Below are positions 1-12,000 of a DNA stretch of 64,000 bases, in pieces. The DNA lies in contig CM067086.1 in assembly GCA_034008185.1 (NCBI GenBank), positions 10,044,507 through 10,108,506 of the forward strand, written 5' to 3'. Source of the stretch: Gorsachius magnificus. Lineage: Eukaryota > Chordata > Aves > Pelecaniformes > Ardeidae. Numbering within the stretch: the first letter of the stretch is position 1; each line of letters opens with the position of its first letter. The position numbers and the translations under genes are program-made. The notes below the pieces were generated by a model, which was not told where the DNA came from, did not search any database, and worked only from the letters and a program-made list of their open reading frames with translations.

Positions 1-1037
1 TTTTTAATTTAAGAACCATGCAAGTGCACTTAAACAACCATTGTTTACTGGTGTCATTGTTATCAAAGCAAGTAAAGACATCAGGATCTGTATTGTCCTC
101 GGGTTTTATTTTCATTGTGTCAGGCTACAATGGGACTTTGAGCATCTAGTTCTTGTCTGAGGGCACCATTCAACAGGAAATTGATTTCCATGGGTGACAG
201 GCGTGGAGGCTCCACGGGTTCCCAGGTGAAGCACACACAGCAGCACCAAGACGCTGTGGGTCTCTATCCCTTTTCTGCTTGGGCTGGGGCTCTCCAATCC
301 TACCTGCCTTTTACAGAACCCACACATCTTCCTCCTGAGCACGAAGACATCGGTGCTCGAGTGTAGTCAGTGTTTCCCGTGAACTGTACCTGGTTCCAAA
401 TTAGGTGACTGCTAAGGAAAGAGGCAAGCGCATGTGGGGTGGGGGGCAGAGGTTTTACAGCGAATAACTGACGATGCATCACCATGGACAGGAGCCTTAA
501 GGGCAAAACACAGTGCTTGTCAGTTCACGTTTGTCTGGTCTCGGAGAAGAGGCATTCTCAGGCTCTGCATCATGATAGCTATAACAAGCTGAGTTGAGAG
601 ACTTCAATACATGCCCGGCTATGAGTATGGACACTGATGAGAAAGCTTATGTGTGCCTACTCGCATTCATTTCATACAAGTAGACACTTAGCTCATTCAA
701 AAATACAGCTGGCATGATAAGCCTTTGAGAGTACGAAATACATATGAGGGTGTTCATTTTCCAGTCAGGGTTATGCCATTTTTAATGGCCATATACTTAC
801 CCTGTCTGGTGCATTTATTCATTTTCAAGCCCAACTAGATTCAATGATTTTCGTCATTTTTTTTCACCTCTGTTGACATTGTCTGACAAGACTGTTCAGG
901 CTCAGACTGCTTAGGAAAAATAAACTTTGGTGCCAGATTTTGAGCCATCAGCAGTGTTCCCTCTCATCTTTATTCTATTATTCTGTTGCAAAGAAACTTT
1001 CAGCTCGGGAGCCACAATGGAAAGAAAACAACTCCAG

Positions 1038-1074
1038 CTCTTTTTTTTTTTTTTTTTCCCTTCCCCTTTTTTCC
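1038..1074. repeat. Polypyrimidine tract (poly-T followed by C/T)
   Basis: About 17 consecutive T are followed by mixed C/T runs, giving an uninterrupted pyrimidine stretch of roughly 37 bases. It is a simple low-complexity tract. No transposon body is recognised beside it that would make it a retroposon tail. Confidence 0.85.
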
Positions 1075-3652
1075 ATCTTGTGATCTTAACCCAGCTGGTG
1101 AGGGAAAAAATTCCCATGTGAGGCATGTGGGTGGAGCCCAATTGTGTAAGCTCCTGCTCGCAAAGTGTTTGGCATGGATCCGCTCGCTCGCTTTGTTTTC
1201 CATGGCCGGACACAGAGGGAAGCCACATTCAGCGCATTAACAGCTGTCACCTGTTGCTCTGTGCTACTTCAGAGGAACCCTGGGGCTGGGGGGAATCACA
1301 CTGTGCTCTGGCCCTTGATGTCCAGGGAAGTTTGCGATAGCAGGGGTGTTCATTTGCCCCCATGTTTTTCTTGCTTTTGCAGGACATGATGCAGGTGGGT
1401 TTGGGAGTCCAAACGGAGAAGAGGTCCTTGGAGCAACTTGAGCACTGCTTTGGTGCAGGTGGAATTTTCAAGCTCCATTTGATGTGGCTGTCCTGAAGAC
1501 AAACTCTTCTTGATTAATTCACTCTGGTCAGGAATTTTGCTGTCACAGACTGTTCTAGAAATCTTAAGTACCTCAAGCATAAGTACAAGGACTAGCAAGA
1601 GAATGCAAAGAGAAAGATCTTACTAACCTTGTCAATGACATTTGTAGGACATCCACCAGATTTCTCCCCTCCTCTGTACAGTAGAGGTTAAATCGATCTC
1701 CATTCCCATGCACTTTCCTGTACATATGTAAAGCGAAAAAAAAAAAAAAAGCATATCACTAATGCAGCTAATTCTCAGTATCTTGAAGCAATTGACACAA
1801 GTACATGAATTAACTCATCACTTTATATCACTTGAGGCAAATGTGCTATTTGGAGTACCTCTTGGTAAGAATAAGCAATTTAAGATCCATTAGTATTTGG
1901 AATATTCTGCTTCATTAAAACCACAGCCATCCCTAAATGTAAATGAGTGGAGAGAAGAAGCTATCAACGTCTTGGTTGTACTAGACAAACTAAAAACTCT
2001 TTATATTGCAGAATACTGTAAAAAGTTTTTAATATAAATACAGGAGAGGCCTTACCTTTCCAAAAGAGGGTTCTCCTACCTTGGGTTGAAGTTTCTCATA
2101 GCTTTCTTAAGTTTGAAAACTACAATGTGGATTGAGGGGGAGAAAGAAATTCTGGTGTACAGATTTTAGCTTTTGATATCATTCCAGGGTAGTTTTGCAA
2201 AACATTGTGTCTGTGTTCCATTCTGCTCCTTGCATACAAAACTCATTCTCCTTTATAATGGCCACAGTGCCTAGGATTATGGGAGAGTGGGAATTATATT
2301 TTTAAATAATAAATAACTATCCTCTGTTTTCATTCAAAATTTCCAAATTATTCAGCCCTTGCCCTGGGCTTGACCTGAAGAATTTTAAGATCAAGTCACT
2401 TTCTTTCATTTATGATACTGTGTTCTTTTATGGTAATTATTGTAAATAATATAACAGTGGTGGTTTCAGGTTTTAATTAGACTTGTGACACATCTATAGT
2501 GCACTAAACAAAATATATATTACAATGATTTGTTCAGCACTTACGGTAACAGAACAAGGAATGAATCCTGAAAAACTTCTGGAAAAAAAGAAAGTTCTTT
2601 TTCTCCTCAGTTCAGTAACATTCAAGTCTCAAGAAGTTCCTAAACTTCGAAAAGCTATTTTTGTCTAAGCAGTAAAGGTAGGGATGTTACAGATGTCACA
2701 GGGATTTCTGGAAAAACTAAATCCTTTTGCTGTGGTGTCTAATTTAGTCTTAAGTCTTTTCCAAATGTTGAAATACACTTTCAGGGCCACAGACCTTACA
2801 ATTCATACAGAACTGGAATGTCTGCAGGTAATGGCTGTCGCCTGAATGAGAGATGGGTAGTATTTCACTACTGAAGAATGAATAGCTGGATCCTGGCTAA
2901 CACAGAGGACAACCCGCCTTTCACTTCTCACCAAGGGGCCAGTCCAGCTTTCCCTGAAGCCACTGATTTAGGTGAAATCGTTGCCCAGCAAAGTAACTGA
3001 TCAAGGTACAAAAGCGTGTCTGTGTTGACAACATGGTGCTACCAGAAGGAATGTACTAGGTCACTATTTCCATGCAATATTCTTCTCTTTTAAGAAAAAT
3101 CACATCTTGCTTTACACAATCTACACGTGTGGTTTGATACGACGTCATGTCCTGTTGAAGTAGCAACACAGTGCTGAGCTGAACTCACCGTGACACTGAC
3201 TGATAGGCTTGTAGGCAGGTATGGCAAAAATAAAAGGTGTCTTGACTATGCACATTGAGAGCATAAAATATATTCCAAGACTACTGCATGTCCATCATAT
3301 GGCTTAGATCAGGCTTAGGCTAACTCTGAAATATCCAAAAAGTAGTTTCCATAACCAAAGGCACTGGACTCTGGTGAATCAGGATTAGTGTTCTGCAGCT
3401 GTAGGGAAGATACTTTATAATTAAGCCTGCACCCTCCAGCAGATCTCAGTTGGAGGTACCAGCAGTCTTTGGCAAAAACTGGTTTGAAATCAGCCTAGCT
3501 TCCGGCTGAATAGCTCTGCTGGTGAGGAAGAAAAGCCTGTGTGTTTCTATGGCTCCCACACAGCAAAAGCTCACTTAGAGTATTTTAAAATGTAGACCTA
3601 ATACTTCTTTATTTTCTTGCTTTTCATTTCTCTGCAAGATTTATGATTCCTT

Positions 3653-3685
3653 AAAAAAAAAAAAAAAAGAAAAAAAAAAGAAGAG
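3653..3685. repeat. A-rich low-complexity tract
   Basis: Two poly-A runs separated by a single G are followed by a short purine stretch. No gene-like or SINE-like sequence precedes it, so a retroposon tail is not supported. Confidence 0.85.
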
Positions 3686-6083
3686 GCCTATTTACAAGAA
3701 TCATTGCAAAATTAACCATTCATTTTCTGCTCAAATGGGTGTGATGGACACAGCACAAAATGATCCTTAAATAACAGAGAAGTCGTCAGATTAAATCTGA
3801 AATTCCTATTCTTTTCACTTTTGTAGTTTACCAATCTGCATATAGAGGCAATGGCGCGGTAGACCCCCATGTCAGGAACGAGACCTCTGCTGGCTGGATT
3901 GCAAGAACGGAGTTGCAAAGACAGTTGGCCTAAAGTTTGAGGCAAACTAAGTAGGGGCTTCCACCTGACTCATAAGTGTTCCACATCAGTATCTCTGATA
4001 AACGTCTAAAGCGTTTGAACGCAGAAATAATATCAAGTGTACTTCCCTCATAGCTGAGTCAAGCTGTGACAACAGGTCCTGAAAGAGGATATTTTTATAA
4101 TACTTTATCTTGTCATCATCCTTTTTTTCAATGTCTGGTTGTTCAGGGAGGAATAGCAAAGTCCTTTCATGTTGAATGGGTTTAAGGGCAGTTGGTTGTT
4201 TATTTCCCTGAAGCTACACAGAGTGCCTCGTGTCTCCACATCAGGGTGGGACTGTTTGTGCCAGGCAAATTTCACAGTAATGTTATTTTTAAAATCACTT
4301 CTAACATTAGTTTATCCTGGCCGATAGAGAAGCCCTCCTTTCCCATTCTCTGCATTACTACCCAATCTGGCCAGCAACAGCTCAAATTTGGTAGCACACA
4401 CAGGTATACGCTGCTGCCAGGGCCGCCTGTGTGATCAACTCAGGCAGAAGACCTGCACGTCCATGTTGAGGGGGGAATAAGGTGTCACAGCACCCAGCTT
4501 TGGACTCTTTCCTCACCTCCCAGCACACCGCCATTTTTGGTGCCAGGCACACTGCTGTGGCAAATTCCAAATGAAAATGTCCCTTCTGTGGCATTTTGAC
4601 AGTTTCTTGGCCACAAACCTACGCAGTCCGTGGGCCTGAAATGAGACTAATAGAGAAGCTTGCAATTCCTAGAGCTCTTATTTTAGACTCTCTCCAAACT
4701 CAAGTGGACCTTCTTACTTCATTGCTTCGCGCTCAGTTCAGATTTGAAAGAGATCTTGGCAACTCTGAGAGCCATGAAACATTTTAAAGTGATTAATCAG
4801 ACTGCACACTTACAGCAAAGGATGACTCCTCCAGGACTCTGCCTACATTTCCTGTTAACGTCAGATAACAATTCATCCAAGGAAAGCAGATAACAAGTGG
4901 GTTTTTTCATATGCATCCATAACAAAGTCTAAACAACAGGAATAATAACAAAGTGCTTAATACACAATATTTTCAGAACAAAACAGATTTAAAAACACTC
5001 TCTGGAAGAAAACAAACCTATCCATATTGTAAGTCCTCTGCCCAGGTGTCCAAATCACACTTTTACCTGTCTAAATACCTACAATATTAAGCTCTCTTTT
5101 CATTTTCCCATAGCCTCTTCAGCTGCCTCGGTGACACCTACTCTTCCTACCTACTCTGGCACCGGAGCGCCCATCTCCTGCACGGCTCAGCGCTGCTGAC
5201 ACATGAGACTGTCCTCCTTCAGGCAAACTCCTGGGGTATGGAGGGATCACAGCCAGGTCTCACAGTTGCCTCTAGTGCTATGACCCCCTGCCCTCCTGGA
5301 GCTGACTGCGTGCCAGCCTGTGGTCCAGCGGAGTCCCCGAGTGCTGTCATTGCCTCTTCCCAGGCACAGGAGAGGGATCCTCTTTTCTCACAGATGGCCC
5401 GCATTTGCTGCGTGCAGCCAGGGGACATGTACCACTAAATGGCAGGCTGTTTGGCTGGACGCTTTGCAGGCGGGTACAACCTAATCAGGCTGGGTACTGC
5501 CACGCATCTGTACATTGTTCCCAAGGATCACAACAGTGGTCCTCAGAAACAGGCCAGCTATTCACTGCTGTGACCAGCTACAGCTGTACTGACATGGTGC
5601 CTTTTCTACTTTCATGTTGTCAGCATCTTTAACGAGAAAACCCCATTGCTGCTTTCCACGCTGCCAGTGTAGTTTATAAATTTTTTTCTTTTTCTAATGC
5701 AAAGGTTAGGCATCTCTTTGCTGCAATTTTGGATAAATTTTCTCCTTTGCTTGTCTATGTTTTTTCCAGCAACACGGCGTCAAGGAAGTCTCTAGCCACT
5801 TGGTGATACTAGTTGCAAAGCTCTCCCTTGTTTCCTTAGAGCAGAAAGCTGTCTGTGCTCACACTGGAAAAGACCATATGCTAAGAAATCCACTGTTGCT
5901 TTTGTGCCCCATATAGCATTTCTTTTTCTTCCCTTAGGGAAGAGCAGTCACAAAGAGTCCCCTTACTTTGTGTTAGGAAGTGGAAGTGCTTACAGTGATA
6001 GTAGCACTGCCTTACTCAAATAGGCTGAGAGACAAAGAACTCTGAGCTAGTCCAACTACTGAGTTTGAAACAGATTTATAAAA

Positions 6084-6112
6084 ATATCTATCTATATTTA
6101 TTTATTTATTTG
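6084..6112. repeat. Interrupted TATC/TATT microsatellite
   Basis: The tract starts with TATC units and changes to TTTA units. It is an imperfect tetranucleotide repeat of about 29 bp. Confidence 0.75.
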
Positions 6113-9100
6113 TATGTACATTTCTCATCCTTGTATTTTTTTCCCCTCTGGTAACCTGATATTCCTGCAGGTCTATTCCTTTGTTGCATTTTGGCTTCAC
6201 TTCCTGTCAAATTATTTCATTTTATTTAGCTTCACCTGTCAAAATAGATGAGCTAATTCTCTTTGTGATGACCTGCCACTGCTCCTTAGTCTCCAGTGAC
6301 AGGATGCAGCAACTGCATGCCTGCAAAGCCTGTGCCATGAAAATCACCTGGGCACCTTTACATCCACATAAGCAGAGAAGACAGACCCAGCCTGAAATGC
6401 CTTGACCAGCTTAGCTCTGCTCTCAGATGCTGCCAAACAAGAAATCTCTGCTCACAAGCACGGCCCTTTCATACCTTTCGGCTCTGGGTTGCCAAACGTT
6501 CAATGTGTAGGATCTAACACAATGGACACCACCATTTATCTGAATTTACCCCTCACCAATTCTAAAACATCCTCTGGGGGAACTTAGGTAGGGGTTTGGG
6601 GGGGTAGCACAACATTCTGGTATAATGGGTGTTCTGAAATAATTTCTTATTCTATGAATTGACTGCATACTACCTGGCAAAAGGCAGCAACAAAGGAAGG
6701 AACTCTCTGTAATACTATGGTATTTATTTTTGTAATTTTTTACTGCTGTGATGCTGGGTGTTATAATTTATCTGACTTCTCACTCAATGTGCAGAGCTAC
6801 GATAGCTCTATGCCACCTTGCAGCACAGAAAGTCCTTGTCTGGCTAGTCTGGTGGTTGTCCAGCAAGTCATTACTTGCACTGGGAGTGGTGAAATGCAAA
6901 GCCAGAGTATCCTGGGTAAACAGATACCTCTTTCATCTCCCCTGCAGAAGTGGGTGAGTGAGAATTGGTGTTACACAAGACTGTGCTGATGCTGTTCAAA
7001 GTGATGAGTTTTACCCTTAATGTTATACCGAGGGAACACATGTGGTGACCAGTGATTGATTACCTTCACAAAGCTCATTTTCACTCAGCAGTGGTGAGTT
7101 TCAGAAGGGTGATAATAACGGATATCATTGCCTAAGTTCTCTCTCACATGTCGTCCACTGTCCCATGGAAATCAAAAAGTGATTAATTCCTCTAACAGCT
7201 TTTGTGGTACTCTAGAAACATTAAGTGGCAGATACCACATATTTACCTACAGGAGCCAAAGTCCACAATGAGTCCCTTTTAACAATGAAAACTGCGGACA
7301 ATACATCAGCCAAAGAACTGGAAGAATGCCTGTAAGGAAATAAGACTATGCATAGAAATAAAGCTCTCAGCAGGGATTCAGGGCTTCCACAGGACCAGGG
7401 ACGAACAGGAAGGCTAAGTCTACCTGTGAGCTTTTGTGCTTGAAGAAGCAGAATTGGAGCTGGAGGCTTCAGAGGGATGCTTGACTGACCTTGGAGGTGC
7501 AGGTTACACAACCGGAATAAGGAAAAAACAGATGGCTCATGTTACCTGTTAAAATAAGGAAATACTCCTCTTTGGGAGACCTTAGCTGAGATGCTTCCAA
7601 GCATGAACCTTCTTAAAAAGGGCATAAACATATAGATTACCGGAAATTCAAAAGGGGTGAAGGTAATACCTGCCAGTGGCAGTTCGTCAGGAGCGCACCA
7701 TCCTCTACAGCAAAAGGCCCAGTAGAGGGGAAGGTTGCAGTGGCCAGTGCGGGTGCATCCTCCCGTCTAAGGGGGTCAAATTAGTAGCTTGCTCTTCCTC
7801 ATAAGTAGCACCAACCGCAGAGGCAACAGTGCTGGGTTAGGGCACTGTTATCGCTCATTGTCTACTGCTTCCATGTAAGAAACGGCAGCTGCTCAACCCC
7901 CTGCCCCTGACGCATGCCTGAGCAGCACCTCACAGGGTGCACCGTGTCAGTAGGAAATTGAAGTAATGAGGCTCAATTAAGCAGCTCCCCATACAGTCGT
8001 GGATGAACCTGTCCCAGCAAGAGTACCTAGATCCAGTGGCTCAGCAGGATGGTTGTGTGATGTGCAGCTGGTTCAAAGCCATTTGTAGAACGCTGAATAT
8101 TCCTCCTCCCTGTGGGACACACTTGCCCTTTTGAGTACCACACACACAGGGTGTAGCCAGGGGGGCCACAAAGACAGAGGATTTTAATGGCACCCCTTCC
8201 ATTTTTATACATGCCTGTTTACCAAGAAGTAAGAATAGACAAAGGGAGAAAAGGTCTCCACCTTCATAAAAACCAAGGCAGCTTTGGCTGACATAGCACC
8301 GGTTTGCTTCTGGCACAAAATCTGGGCATCATTTAGCTTTGCTCTCATTAGTGCATATGTAGGACAACACTCACCTTCACTCACAGGGCCAGCACAAAAT
8401 TTGGTGAGTTTTCTTCTTCCCAAGTGAGTCTTCAGTATGGGATTTACATGGTGGCCAGAATTTTTGCAGCCTTTTCCCAACGGTATATTTCTGCAGTAAT
8501 ATACAGATCTAAAAAGATAAACCATTTATTTCCATTAAGAGTACTTAGGGAGAAAAAAAAAATCAGTCTTGTTTAAATTTAGTATCATTACATTTTGTAT
8601 TTTTTTTTCACCAGGCCTTTTTTTCTCCAGCTGCTTTCATATAAACTATGCTCAAACTTCCAGCCGTGATGGAAATGGGAAGTCAGCCTCTGATGTCTCT
8701 GAGGTTAGGCCACAGAAACTGTACTGACTTCCTTCAGGGAAGCAATGCTGCTTACAGAAGATTTCACACTTTTTGCAACATGTGAGTCACTTAGCTTAGC
8801 TGGCTTTTGCTGTAACAGCATATAAAGTTTGCAGAACGGTACACATAGCAGCTTGTACTCAGTAATTGGAGGAGCAACACTGTTCATCGCAGAACACCAC
8901 TCAGCTGGACAGCTGTGTGGTAAAGTGACCTGGATGTACAGTGGTGGGGGACTTTTGGCGTGGGTTTGGGCATGAGGAGGCCCCCTTGCAAGGTGGCATT
9001 CAAAGGAGGAGATAAGAAGTCTAATTAATTCAAGAGTCCCAGGTATTCTGGGAAAGGTTTTTACTGACTGACAGTAAGGCAATGTTCACATAATTGCCCA

Positions 9101-9115
9101 AAAATGTAGCCTTTG

Positions 9116-9145
9116 AATAATAATAACAATAATAATAATAATATT
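9116..9145. repeat. (AAT)n microsatellite
   Basis: About ten AAT/ATA units, with one AAC interruption, form a trinucleotide repeat of about 30 bp. It lies in non-coding sequence. Confidence 0.9.
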
Positions 9146-11867
9146 ACTATTCTGTGAGATACACTTTATTTTCGGAATTGACCTGATAACAGCAGAAGCA
9201 AAACACTCAATTTCACAGTTACGTCGAAACAAACATAATTACAGAACGCATGCAGAAATTAAAATCTATTACAGGCAATTTGTGCTAAGAAACTAAACAT
9301 CCCCTAAAGCTAGACTACTTCAGCCACTTCAGTCTGGTTTTGTTCGGATTGGTTATCCTTTCTCACTATTTATTATATCGCTATTTAGGCCCAAGATCTT
9401 TTCTTCATGCCTGCTCTAATCCCATTCTTTTGCCGTCTTCCATCATGCCAGAGATATTCTAGGTCCCAAACAATGTGGATATTCAATTAATGTAATTAAA
9501 GTGTAACTACAACCATCTTTTTCATTTTCCTTATCACAATAAAAAAAAACAAACCTTATTGAATCCTAACAAACTTTATGGACATGTTCCTCATTTTGAG
9601 TCTTATGCAGTATCCACTGGAGAGGGATGGGATGATTTCCCATGAATCCAGCAAATACTGATACAAATAATACAGCAACTAAAAAGCACTTGTAAAAAAA
9701 CCCTTATAAAAATTACAGGAATGCAAGAATCTCTTTGACTGAAGATGTGCAACCCCTGAATCACTGAGGAACCTACTCGTCAGCTTTCAACCTTCCTGAT
9801 AACACCATCTAACGAAAAACAAGCTGCCTAGAAAATCGTAACTACAACTTGTCTTCCCATACACGTCTCTTCCAAAAAGAGCAACACATCAAATGACCAG
9901 GCAAGCCATTGTTAAGCCCTGTTAAGCCATTTGGGGATCACCTTCAGAGGCTTCTGACATTTTTTCACTTTTGAGGTCTGTAGGTCTGTAGAATTTTTGC
10001 CACTGGTGCCAGAAGGCAGAGGAACTGGGTCAGCCTATCCCTTTCGGTACTCTGACCAACCCTATTTGGCCATGGTTCATCAGCAAAGTATTTCTGAAAG
10101 GACATTTGTTCTGATGCTGTAAGTGGGAAAACAAACCTGGGTACCAGTGTGCCATGTCTGTCCTCTTTAGAGCACTACCAAGTCCTGAGAGACTTGGAGA
10201 GAGCAGCAGCAACCTGTCCATCAGCCAGTGGAAAAGGGTCTGACAGGGAGTTAGAGCTGAAGGGAGTGAGATAGAGAACTTTTGCCTCAAGTTCTGAGCA
10301 ATCAGGGAGGATAACTACTGCAATTTGTGGCTCTGCATACTGACCTCCTTGGCTATGTGCAGTTCTCACTGACGCTAAAGTGGCCCCCGTTAATGGGCTT
10401 CCACCACTGCGACCAAGGGCAGAATTTGCACCTCCTCTTTTCCTGTTCTCTTCCATAAACAACTACAGATGATCCTGTCCTCAGCCTCACAGCTGAGGGC
10501 CAGTCTTCAGATACCACTTATGCCATCAATGCCATCAACACCATCAAGGAGGAAAAAGTTGTAACAGGTCTGACCTAGTGCTTAGTATGAGGTACACCGT
10601 CAGTCGTCTGCTTGACTTGGTTGCACTGCCAATCATCTAGTGGGGAATGAGGGACAAAAAGAAAGTACTTAGCAATGAATCCTAGCATTTTTTTCTCCCC
10701 TCTGCTTTCCCCCACCACCTTCATTTCATAGCTTCACTGCCAAAGGCTGAGGAGGAAAAAAAATGGTGCAAGTCTAAAAAGCCATTTTTGGTAATGAGTT
10801 TTGGTACCAGATTCCCAATCCATGCTTTTCCAGGTGGCTTGTTTTTATCACACACACCATAACCTAGAAGTATCCTACAGTTTCTCTCCTGACAGGTTGG
10901 ATATTTAAATGCGCAACCATTTATACTTTCAAGAATTCAAATCTGCAGTTTCAAAATGGAATTATGCCAATCACGTAGGCCATCTGGCTGAATTTGTTGT
11001 TAGGAAGTCGTAAATAAGGATGACATGAGGTCACTTAATGGAAAGGCACTGACATTTCATCCATGGTTTATTACTATCCTCTGGTCCAAACTGAAGTGAG
11101 CTTATGGTCTCAGCTTAGTTTTCAGTGGACAAACTGTCTCTGTCACAATTTCCCTCCCCCTACTGTAAAGGTTCTCTATGCTGTGGAAAGGATTTTATGG
11201 ACTCAGTCCCGTGGCCCGTACCCTAGCAGCACGCTCACTGACTTCAACAGCACATTTCCCACATCTGGAAAGGCACCACAGAAATTAATTCTGTACAAGT
11301 GCAACGGTCGAGGAGGGAGCATGCACAGACCCTTGCCCTTTCACTTACAAAATCATAAGATCCAACACCAAGTTAAAGAAAAAGAATTCTCATCGTGAAA
11401 GCAAGAGTAGGTCGCAGGGCTGTACCACAGTAGGACTCTGCAAGCCTACCCTGCTCACGCACAAGTGCACACGGTCTCCATGTTCAGCTGCCTCTTGGCA
11501 TAAAGAGTAGCTGTGATTTAGAAAAAGGCTCAGAACTGGTATAAGGATCTCACTCATTTATTTCTCCTGTTCTCTTCTGGTCTCCTCGGAGGGATGTGTC
11601 TCTGTAGGCAGGGTCAGCACTGCCAGGGGAGGGGGAAAAAAAAATAATTATTTGTGGATTCATGAACATGGTTTCAAGAATCTTCCTGGCTGGGCACTAG
11701 CATTAGTCTATTTGTGTGTGTGTCGGAGGGGGTATAGGGTCTCAAAATAAGAAAAAGGCAGATTCAAGGAAAATAGTAATCTGTTCTGTGTCCTTAGTGA
11801 ATAGGACAAGAAATGGGCTTACCTGCAGCTAGAGATGTTAAGGAACAGTAAAGCTAGAGAAGCACTG
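9146..11867. other. Non-coding sequence without recognised elements
   Basis: AT-rich unique DNA. The frames at 10030-10290 and 10175-10462 (minus) and 11063-11398 (plus) have no recognisable domain. They overlap other frames without codon-like bias that I can see. A small cluster of 9-bp CATCAA-containing units lies near 10516-10545. Confidence 0.55.
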
Positions 11868-12000
11868 AGAAAGACTGCCAGAGGAGGTGTGGAGTCCCTG
11901 TCAGTGGAGGTGCTTGAAAGGAGACCATTCCTGGGGAGATGCAGGTATGGTTGAGGACAGAATTAATAACCCCTTGATAGACATTCCAGCCCTGTGACTG
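11868..12000 (+). mobile_element. Degraded CR1 LINE 3' end
   Basis: The order of motifs follows the avian CR1 3' untranslated region: 'ctgccagaggaggtgtggag', then a 'ggaggtgcttgaaaggagac' segment, and finally 'cattccagccctgtgactg'. In the consensus that I remember these correspond to the 'cagggaggtggtggagtc', 'ggaggtgtttaaa' and 'ccttccagccctatgattct' blocks. It is heavily diverged and truncated at its 5' end, as most CR1 copies are. It has no coding capacity. Confidence 0.7.

Larger units (their letters stand above)
1..9115. other. Non-coding, AT-rich unique sequence
   Basis: No gene or interspersed repeat that I can recognise lies in this stretch. Open frames are short (the longest is 106 codons, minus strand 8205-8525) and lack domain signatures. 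They overlap one another on both strands, as chance frames do. Only low-complexity tracts stand out: a T-rich pyrimidine tract at 1038-1074, poly-A at 1737-1750, an A-rich tract at 3653-3685 and a tetranucleotide-like tract at 6084-6112. Promoters and CpG islands are not apparent. Confidence 0.6.

Noticed and set aside
8705..9082. 125-codon minus-strand frame
   Set aside because: No recognisable domain, no codon or splice support, and within the range expected by chance.
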